Assembly: GCA_049318625.1 (NCBI GenBank)
Contig: JBMOGA010000035.1
Location: 1 to 38,442, forward strand
Source of the DNA: JBMOGA01 sp049318625
Lineage (GTDB): Bacteria > Pseudomonadota > Alphaproteobacteria > Rhizobiales > Hyphomicrobiaceae
Direction of reading: 5' to 3'
DNA: 38,442 bases
The stretch's first letter is position 1. Each line of letters begins with the position of its first letter. Below are positions 33,626 through 38,442 of this stretch, piece by piece. The notes under the pieces are model-generated. The model was not told where the DNA came from and made no database searches. It saw only the letters and a program-made list of their open reading frames with translations. The position numbers were made by a program, and so were the translations under genes.

Positions 33626-35253
33626 GCCGCCCCCCGATGAGCAATGCCGTCCTCAGTATCGAAGATCTGACAGTCGGGCTGCCGGCCTGGTCCGACCGCA
33701 AGCATGCGGTCTCCAACGTCTCGCTCGCGGTGGGCAAGACGGAGATCGTCTGCGTCGTCGGCGAGTCCGGCTCTGGCAAGTCGATCATGGGCAAGGCGAT
33801 CCTGGGCCTGCTGCCCAAGCCCCATGTGCGCGCCACCGGCGGCAGGATCATGTTCGAGGGGCGCGATCTGCTCTCCCTGCCGGAAGAACAGATGCGCGGC
33901 CTGCGCGGCCGCCGCATATCGATGATCTTCCAGGAGCCGATGACCGCGCTCAATCCGCTGATGAAAGTCGGCCGGCAGATCGACGAGGTGCTGGAGGTCC
34001 ATACCGAACTCGCTCCGGCGGCCCGCAGAGCGCGTGTCCTCGAGCTCGTCAACGACGTGCGCCTTCCCGATCCCGGGCGGATCATCGACAGCTATCCCCA
34101 CCAGTTGTCGGGCGGCCAGCGCCAGCGCATCGTCATTGCCATGGCCCTCGCGCTGGAGCCGGCCCTGATCATCGCGGACGAGCCGACCACTGCCCTCGAC
34201 GTCACCACGCAGGCACAGATCCTCCGCCTCATGAAGGACCTGCAGCGTGCCCATGGCACCTCGGTTCTGTTCATCACCCACGACTTCGGCGTCGTCGCCG
34301 AGATCGCGGACCGCGTCGCCGTGATGCGCCACGGCGAGATCGTGGAGGCGGGCCCCGCCGACGACGTGCTGCGCAATCCGCAGGCCGACTACACCAAGGC
34401 GCTCGTCGCGGCGGTGCCGGGATTGAAGCCGAGGCTCAGGGACGGACAAGCGGAGCGGCCCCTGCTCGTCGTGCGCGACCTGCAGAAGTCCTACGTCGGC
34501 TCCGGCGGATTCACGGGCGCGGCGCGGAAGGTCAAGGCGGTCGACAAGGTCAGCCTCGAACTCGGTCAGCGCAGTTCGCTGGCACTCGTCGGCGAGTCGG
34601 GCTCCGGCAAGTCGACCCTGGCCCGCTGCATCATCGGTCTCGAGATCCCGGAAGGCGGGGAAATCCTGCTCGACGGCGAGCGCATCTCGGGTCTCACGCG
34701 AGACCAGCTCCGCCCCTACCGCCGCCACATGCAGATGGTGTTTCAGGATCCCTTCGCGTCGCTCAATCCACGCCAGCGGATCGGCGACATCATCGCGATC
34801 GGACCGATGATCCAGGGTGTGAGCCGCGACAAGGCGCACGCCGAGGCCCGCGAGTTGTTGTCCCTCGTCGGCCTCAGGCCCGAAGCGGCAGAGCGCTATC
34901 CCCACGAGTTCTCCGGCGGGCAGCGCCAGCGCATCGGCATTGCCCGCGCACTCGCCGTGAAGCCGAAGCTGATCGTCGCCGACGAACCGGTGTCAGCCCT
35001 CGACGTCTCGGTTCAAAAGCAGGTTCTCGAACTCCTGAACGAGCTGAGGCGCTCGTTCGGCCTGTCGATGCTGTTCATCACGCACGATCTCAGGGTGGCG
35101 GCGACGGTGTGCGAGAACATCGCGATCATGCAGCGCGGAGAGATCGTCGAGTACGGCGCAACCGCGCAGATCTTCGCCGACCCGCAGCATGCCTACACGA
35201 AGAGCCTGCTCGATGCGGTCCCGGGCAAGGAATGGATCAGCTCGCTGGGGTGA
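33622..35253 (+). CDS. Fused double ABC transporter ATPase (DppD-DppF type)
   Basis: A 543-residue protein containing two complete nucleotide-binding domains in one chain, replacing separate DppD and DppF. Domain 1: Walker A GESGSGKS (47-54), signature LSGGQ (162-166), Walker B with Asp186-Glu187. Domain 2: Walker A GESGSGKS (324-331), signature FSGGQ (430-434), Walker B with Asp454-Glu455. H-loops (LFITHDFGV, LFITHDLRV) are also present. Both sites look competent. An oligopeptide C-terminal extension (ALVAAVPGLKPRLRDG) separates the halves. It energises the permease pair upstream and ends the operon. Confidence 0.95.
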   Translation: MSRPPMSNAVLSIEDLTVGLPAWSDRKHAVSNVSLAVGKTEIVCVVGESGSGKSIMGKAILGLLPKPHVRATGGRIMFEGRDLLSLPEEQMRGLRGRRISMIFQEPMTALNPLMKVGRQIDEVLEVHTELAPAARRARVLELVNDVRLPDPGRIIDSYPHQLSGGQRQRIVIAMALALEPALIIADEPTTALDVTTQAQILRLMKDLQRAHGTSVLFITHDFGVVAEIADRVAVMRHGEIVEAGPADDVLRNPQADYTKALVAAVPGLKPRLRDGQAERPLLVVRDLQKSYVGSGGFTGAARKVKAVDKVSLELGQRSSLALVGESGSGKSTLARCIIGLEIPEGGEILLDGERISGLTRDQLRPYRRHMQMVFQDPFASLNPRQRIGDIIAIGPMIQGVSRDKAHAEARELLSLVGLRPEAAERYPHEFSGGQRQRIGIARALAVKPKLIVADEPVSALDVSVQKQVLELLNELRRSFGLSMLFITHDLRVAATVCENIAIMQRGEIVEYGATAQIFADPQHAYTKSLLDAVPGKEWISSLG

Positions 35254-35529
35254 GCGGCGCAGCTGAAGCCCGCGACCGCGCCCGCACCTCGACGCGTGTT
35301 CCGATGCGGTTGGCTGCGTCCATAGCCGGACAGTTCGCGGGCCCCGTGCTCCTCGGGTCCCGGCAGGCCATGAAAGCCGAGGCTCCCAATATGCATCATG
35401 GCGCGCCGGGCGGGCAAAAGGTGAGTGCATGTATGTATTTGATTTTTATTTTGAATATCGAAGACCGCTTGCGGCATGCCCTTTGTGAAGGTTTGGCCGG
35501 TCTGTTCGCTTCGACTGGAGTCTTGCATC
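35254..35529. other. Non-coding boundary stretch between transporter operon and accessory genes
   Basis: The first half keeps the GC-rich character of the chromosome. After about 35425 the sequence becomes markedly A/T-rich (a TTTGATTTTTATTTTGAA-like run at about 35438-35457) and stays lower in GC through the genes that follow. No integrase, tRNA or attachment-site duplication is seen. No intrinsic terminator for the ABC operon could be identified. Confidence 0.5.
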
Positions 35530-35558
35530 TTGAATTAACACCCCTGGGGTAGTATATA
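35530..35558 (+). promoter_or_regulatory. Promoter of the toxin-antitoxin operon with central palindrome
   Basis: TTGAAT (35530-35535) and TATATA (35553-35558) are spaced by 17 bases, 25 bases before the toxin start. Within the spacer lies the perfect palindrome ACCCC-T-GGGGT (35540-35550), positioned so that a bound dimer would block RNA polymerase. Autorepression by the HTH antitoxin is the usual scheme for such operons and is inferred. Confidence 0.6.
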
Positions 35559-35582
35559 TTCCCCGCGACAGGGTTGATCAGC

Positions 35583-35969
35583 GTGACGCGGATATTCAAG
35601 ACGCGGGCCTTTGGGCGCTATGCCCGCACGGAGCGGATCGGAGATGCCCTCCTGTGCGAGGCCATCGCGCGCGCTGACCGAGGCATCGTGGACGCCGATC
35701 TCGGCGGGCACGTCATCAAACAAAGGGTTGCACGGCCGGGGCAAGGCCGGTCCAGCGGCTACCGAACCTTGATCGCTTACCGCTCCGAGACCCGCGCGGT
35801 CTTCCTGTTCGGCTTTGCCAAGAACGAACGGGACAATATCGACGAGGACGAGTTGAAGAACCTGCGGAAGGCAGCGGCCGAGATGCTGGGCTGGAACGAC
35901 ACGGACGTCGCCACACTGGTGGCGGCTGGCAAGTGGACCGAGGTCATGTGCGATGGTGAAAACCTATAA
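35583..35969 (+). CDS. RelE/HigB-like toxin (PF06296 type)
   Basis: A 128-residue putative ribosome-associated mRNA interferase. Diagnostic text is ARADRGIVDADLGGHVIKQRVARPGQGRSSGYRTLIAYR followed by VFLFGFAKNERDNIDEDELKNLRKAAAEML. This matches RelE-fold toxins of the PF06296 group that pair with an HTH antitoxin encoded second. GTG 35583 has AGGG ten bases upstream; TTG 35574 would add three residues. It overlaps the antitoxin gene by 17 bases. Toxicity is predicted from the family. Confidence 0.85.
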   Translation: MTRIFKTRAFGRYARTERIGDALLCEAIARADRGIVDADLGGHVIKQRVARPGQGRSSGYRTLIAYRSETRAVFLFGFAKNERDNIDEDELKNLRKAAAEMLGWNDTDVATLVAAGKWTEVMCDGENL

Positions 35970-36270
35970 GAGCAAAATTCTGGCGGCCGTCCACGAGGCG
36001 ATGGCCGACGCGCACGATGTCGGCGTCATCGACAAGAAGACGATGCGCGAGTTCGATGCGTCGTGCCTGACAAAGGTCGAGAAACTGTCTGGCAAAGAGG
36101 TCGCGGCGCTGCGCGAGCGGGAAGGCGTCAGCCAAGCCGTGCTCGCCCGTCACCTCAACGTGGCCGTCAAGCTTGTCGGCGAATGGGAGCGTGGCGAGAA
36201 AAACCCTTCAGGCCCATCGCTCAAGTTGTTGGCGCTCATCAAGGCGAAGGGCCTCGACGCGATTGCATGA
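35953..36270 (+). CDS. HigA-like helix-turn-helix antitoxin
   Basis: A 105-residue DNA-binding protein. The N-terminal half (about 1-45, AAVHEAMADAHDVGVIDKKTMREFDASCL) is the toxin-contacting region. The C-terminal half is a compact HTH (about 47-103: LSGKEVAALREREGVSQAVLARHLNVAVKLVGEWERGEKNPSGPSLKLLALI). Toxin-first order with a 17-base overlap fits higBA-type modules. It should neutralise the preceding toxin and bind the palindrome at 35540-35550. Confidence 0.87.
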   Translation: MVKTYKSKILAAVHEAMADAHDVGVIDKKTMREFDASCLTKVEKLSGKEVAALREREGVSQAVLARHLNVAVKLVGEWERGEKNPSGPSLKLLALIKAKGLDAIA

Positions 36271-36483
36271 GACGCGCCGCATCGCCGTCGAACGCGACGC
36301 TAAAACCGCAAATCCGTCTACTTAATGTTAAGCCCGTTGGCGCACCGAACCGGGCGAAAGTGCGAACTCTTATGTGATTGAAGTTGAAACATAATACGTC
36401 CTTATGGGGAAGCTTGGTGCCGCTTCTCGCGATCATACGCATGCAACCGATCCAGTTGAGTCGTCACGATATACGGCGCGCAA

Positions 36484-36512
36484 TTGACATTCTATACGAT
36501 GCGGCATATTTA
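36484..36512 (+). promoter_or_regulatory. Predicted promoter of the TIR-like effector gene
   Basis: A consensus TTGACA (36484-36489) is followed after 17 bases by the A/T-rich TATTTA (36507-36512), 32 bases before the ATG at 36544. The -35 is perfect and the -10 weak. The effector therefore probably has its own promoter, separate from the toxin-antitoxin operon that ends at 36270. Confidence 0.45.
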
Positions 36513-36543
36513 AAGCGCATTGAAAAGATGCGGAGCACCTGGG

Positions 36544-37620
36544 ATGACACTCGCAGTTCGTGCCTCACTTACTGACGTTGAGGCATTGTGCGGTTACCTG
36601 CTCACCAAACCAACCGGCGCAACCATTCCAGAGGCGAAAGCGGTGCTGGATCCAGGGATACTAGATCCCCGCAAGGTTGGCGCGATCAAGTCATGGAATC
36701 TGATCGAAGACAGCACTGGCAAGATGCGCTTGACCGATCGAGGTAGAGGGCTTGCCAAGGATAAAGGCGTCCGGCGCTCCAAATTCCTGAGGGAAGTGCT
36801 GATCGAGGTGCCGGCATACATGGCGATCATCGAGAGGGCTGTTCATAGATCTGAATTCTCGATCCCTGCTGCCGAAGTGGCGGCGCACTGGCATCAGCAC
36901 TTCCATTCTGAGGTCTCCGATAGCGAAGAGATCATCAATCAGCAGGCAATTTCCTTCTTCCAGATAGCAGAAGGAGCCGACCTCGGACGAATGGTCATGG
37001 GGCGCAGAGGGCAGCCAACGCGGTTCGAATTCGATGAAGCGAACGCTCGAGGTTTCGTCGAGACGTCTGATGGCGCCCTTGATCGGCCAGCATCAGATAA
37101 AGCGGCCTCAACTGAAGACCGGATCGATACCGCTCCGGCGGATACCGCATCGCCGACCCAGATTGGCGCGACTCCATTTTCGGCTGTCAACAAGCGCGTA
37201 TTCATCACGCACGGCAAGAACAAGAAAATCTTGGATCAAGTCAAAGAAATCGTCACCTACGGAGGGTTTGAGCCGATCGTTGCCGCCGAAAGGGAGGGCG
37301 CGGCGAAGCCTGTCCCTGAGAAGGTCATGGCCGACATGCGCACCTGCGCTGCAGCCGTGATCCATGTCGCCGTGGACGAAGTGCTACTCGACAAGGATGG
37401 GAACGAACGCCCTCAGATCAACGGCAACGTCCTGATTGAGATCGGTGCGGCGATGGCGCTTTATCCAGGCTACAAATTTATTCTGCTAGTGGAGGAAGGG
37501 TTAAAGCTCCCTTCAAATCTTCAAGGTCTCTACGAATGCCGCTACACAGGCGGCGAGCTCAGTGGCGGAGCGACGATGAAACTGCTCAAGTCTTTCAATG
37601 AGTTCAAGTCAGCAGGCTAA
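36544..37620 (+). CDS. Winged-helix plus TIR-like nucleotide-binding protein (PF10137/Cap12-type), putative defence effector
   Basis: A 358-residue two-part protein. The N-terminal half (about 1-165) looks like tandem winged helices, with GAIKSWNLIEDSTGKMRLTDRGRGLA and PAYMAIIERAVHRSEFSIPAAEVAAHW resembling DUF5343-type modules. A Ser/Ala/Asp-rich linker (about 180-215) leads to a TIR-like domain (217-358): VFITHGKNKKILDQVKEIV, GGFEPIVAAEREGAAKPVPEK, INGNVLIEIGAAMAL, KFILLVEEGLKLPSNLQGL. This is the PF10137 family, used as NAD-degrading effectors (Cap12, PycTIR) in CBASS and Pycsar. Glu299 in LIEIG is the candidate catalytic residue. No cyclase gene is adjacent. GGAG eight bases before ATG 36544 fixes the start. 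Base composition is lower in GC than the transporter genes, suggesting horizontal acquisition. The defence role is inferred. Confidence 0.82.
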   Translation: MTLAVRASLTDVEALCGYLLTKPTGATIPEAKAVLDPGILDPRKVGAIKSWNLIEDSTGKMRLTDRGRGLAKDKGVRRSKFLREVLIEVPAYMAIIERAVHRSEFSIPAAEVAAHWHQHFHSEVSDSEEIINQQAISFFQIAEGADLGRMVMGRRGQPTRFEFDEANARGFVETSDGALDRPASDKAASTEDRIDTAPADTASPTQIGATPFSAVNKRVFITHGKNKKILDQVKEIVTYGGFEPIVAAEREGAAKPVPEKVMADMRTCAAAVIHVAVDEVLLDKDGNERPQINGNVLIEIGAAMALYPGYKFILLVEEGLKLPSNLQGLYECRYTGGELSGGATMKLLKSFNEFKSAG

Positions 37621-37960
37621 GACCGCGACTGCCGAAATTCGGAAGAAGCAAGCCATCATCTAGGAAGTTGGCGCGCCCAACAGGAGATAGTTCGAACTTT
37701 TTACTGACCGCTCTGGAGCACCTTGAAGCCGAACTAAGCGAGGATTTCCAAGCATTTGAGCCTAGTCCCGATCCCTGACCTTGCGAGAGGTTGGGAAAAT
37801 GATGGGCGAATCATCCGGGGCCACTCCACACCACATTGGCTACCTCCTACCTGCCGAGTGACTTCCCGCAATTTTCTGTGGTCCCATACTAACGACCCAA
37901 TCCCTCCTGCTCGGGCGAAAGTTCCCAATTTTCTCCCAGGAGCGCTGCGAGACCATTGAC
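37621..37960. other. 340-base gene-poor stretch after the TIR-like gene
   Basis: Moderate GC, no recognised gene. One short plus-strand frame (TTG 37668 to TGA 37778, 36 codons) encodes an acidic peptide (ALEHLEAELSEDFQAFEPSP) that looks protein-like but has no good ribosome site, so it is not called. The stretch may be debris of a larger mobile or decayed gene. No terminator was found. Confidence 0.45.
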
Positions 37961-38377
37961 TCACTGCACCCGCTCGACGACCCATGACCCGAAGTCCTCC
38001 GCGATGATCACCTGACTGACCGGCGCGTCGCCTTCGCTCACATCGAGTTCGGCGACCATGTAGCTGTAGCTGCCCTCGGCAACGCTGGCGGCATCGAGGT
38101 GCATGACCCAGACGCCTTTGAACTTGTGCGTACCCGCGATCTGACGGGCCACCCGGTTGGGATACCACTTGCCGATCGCATCGGAGAGGATGACCAGCGT
38201 CCGCCCCTCGGCATAGGCGTCGCCCTTCTTGACCTTATGCTCAAGGGCTTCGACGACGAGTTCGCCGACGTCGGTCTCCGCTCGCCGGGGCACGTAGACG
38301 TGCTCGGTAAACATCTGATCATCAGTCTCGCGATCGATGATCAGTCCATCACCTCCGAGCGGATCTTCCGCCACCAC
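37961..38377 (-). CDS. Unrecognised protein, possibly the 3' remnant of a longer gene
   Basis: A 138-residue acidic, soluble protein with convincing composition but no family I can name. The core is VGELVVEALEHKVKKGDAYAEGRTLVILSDAIGKWYPNRVARQIAGTHKFKGVWVMHLD, then a beta-rich C-terminus (YMVAELDVSEGDAPVSQVIIAEDFGSWVVERV). The Lys-rich helix and the LVI strand faintly recall restriction-endonuclease-fold proteins; this is only an impression. GTG 38377 has AAGGAG six bases upstream. The open frame begins only about nine codons further out, right at a pair of direct repeats that look like an insertion-sequence end, so an originally longer protein may have been cut there. Confidence 0.6.
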   Translation of the reverse strand: MVAEDPLGGDGLIIDRETDDQMFTEHVYVPRRAETDVGELVVEALEHKVKKGDAYAEGRTLVILSDAIGKWYPNRVARQIAGTHKFKGVWVMHLDAASVAEGSYSYMVAELDVSEGDAPVSQVIIAEDFGSWVVERVQ

Positions 38378-38403
38378 CAGCGTCTCCTTGCTGCGCGGCG
38401 GCG

Positions 38404-38441
38404 ATCAAGGTGAGAACTCAGCGTCAATCAGGATGAGAACT
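38404..38441. repeat. Two direct repeats ATCA(A/G)G(G/A)TGAGAACT at the right edge, possible IS21-like terminal repeats
   Basis: ATCAAGGTGAGAACT (38404-38418) and ATCAGGATGAGAACT (38427-38441) differ at two positions and are 23 bases apart. Multiple short repeats in this style are characteristic of IS21-family termini. The window ends immediately after, so no transposase is visible and the assignment stays tentative. Confidence 0.4.
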
Positions 38442-38442
38442 T

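Noticed and set aside
36271..36543. Search for a cyclase, ubiquitin-like or sensor partner of the TIR-like gene in the upstream gap
   Set aside because: Only short frames and a promoter-like sequence are present; no partner gene can be supported within the window.
37668..37778. A 36-codon plus-strand frame encoding an acidic peptide
   Set aside because: TTG start with no usable ribosome site, no homologue recognised and unremarkable codon bias; noted only as possible gene debris.

Overview
The window is GC-rich, densely coded chromosomal DNA. Its gene families (type III glutamine synthetase with GlxBCD-like partners, rhizobial-type cyclase-TPR protein, EVE protein, ETF-beta-type methyltransferases, fused dipeptide ABC ATPase) point to an alphaproteobacterium, probably Hyphomicrobiales or Rhodospirillales-like. 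The genus cannot be fixed from the sequence alone. No tRNA, rRNA or CRISPR array was recognised.

Layout. (1) 1-3.7 kb: the 3' part of a GGDEF-EAL c-di-GMP protein, then a minus-strand pair of related exported beta-rich repeat proteins. (2) 3.8-7.2 kb: an FAD-linked D-lactate/glycolate-type dehydrogenase convergent with acetyl-CoA synthetase (acsA), separated by a strong intrinsic terminator. (3) 7.4-9.7 kb, minus: a DUF1761-type membrane gene broken by an in-frame amber codon, preceded by a tightly coupled EVE / methyltransferase / methyltransferase operon. (4) 9.8-16.5 kb: a TRIC-type channel, a RidA-like protein, an exported hypothetical, a 943-residue YadA-type trimeric adhesin containing a 386-bp perfect internal duplication, and a cyclase-TPR membrane protein that lacks both transition-state residues.

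(5) 16.7-22.3 kb: an XRE-cupin regulator, a palindromic putative operator, then a plus-strand operon of class II amidotransferase, GXGXG protein, FMN glutamate-synthase-like protein, type III glutamine synthetase and a lipocalin-like protein. This is the same gene set as the mgsABC-gmaS half of the N-methylglutamate pathway and as the rhizobial glx-glnT set. (6) 22.3-24.2 kb: a chemoreceptor gene disrupted by a frameshift in a GC run. (7) 24.7-35.3 kb: an amidohydrolase, then a minus group (HTH regulator, Asp/Glu racemase family, IlvD/Edd dehydratase) divergent from a complete peptide-type ABC transporter operon. Together these suggest uptake and catabolism of an amino-acid-like or acidic substrate.

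(8) 35.3 kb to the end: accessory DNA with visibly lower GC. It holds a HigB/HigA-like toxin-antitoxin pair with its own promoter and palindrome, a winged-helix plus TIR-like (PF10137/Cap12-type) putative NAD-consuming defence effector, a gene-poor stretch, an unrecognised minus-strand gene that may be a 3' remnant, and two direct repeats at the right edge resembling an insertion-sequence end. This last section is the best candidate for an undescribed defence locus.
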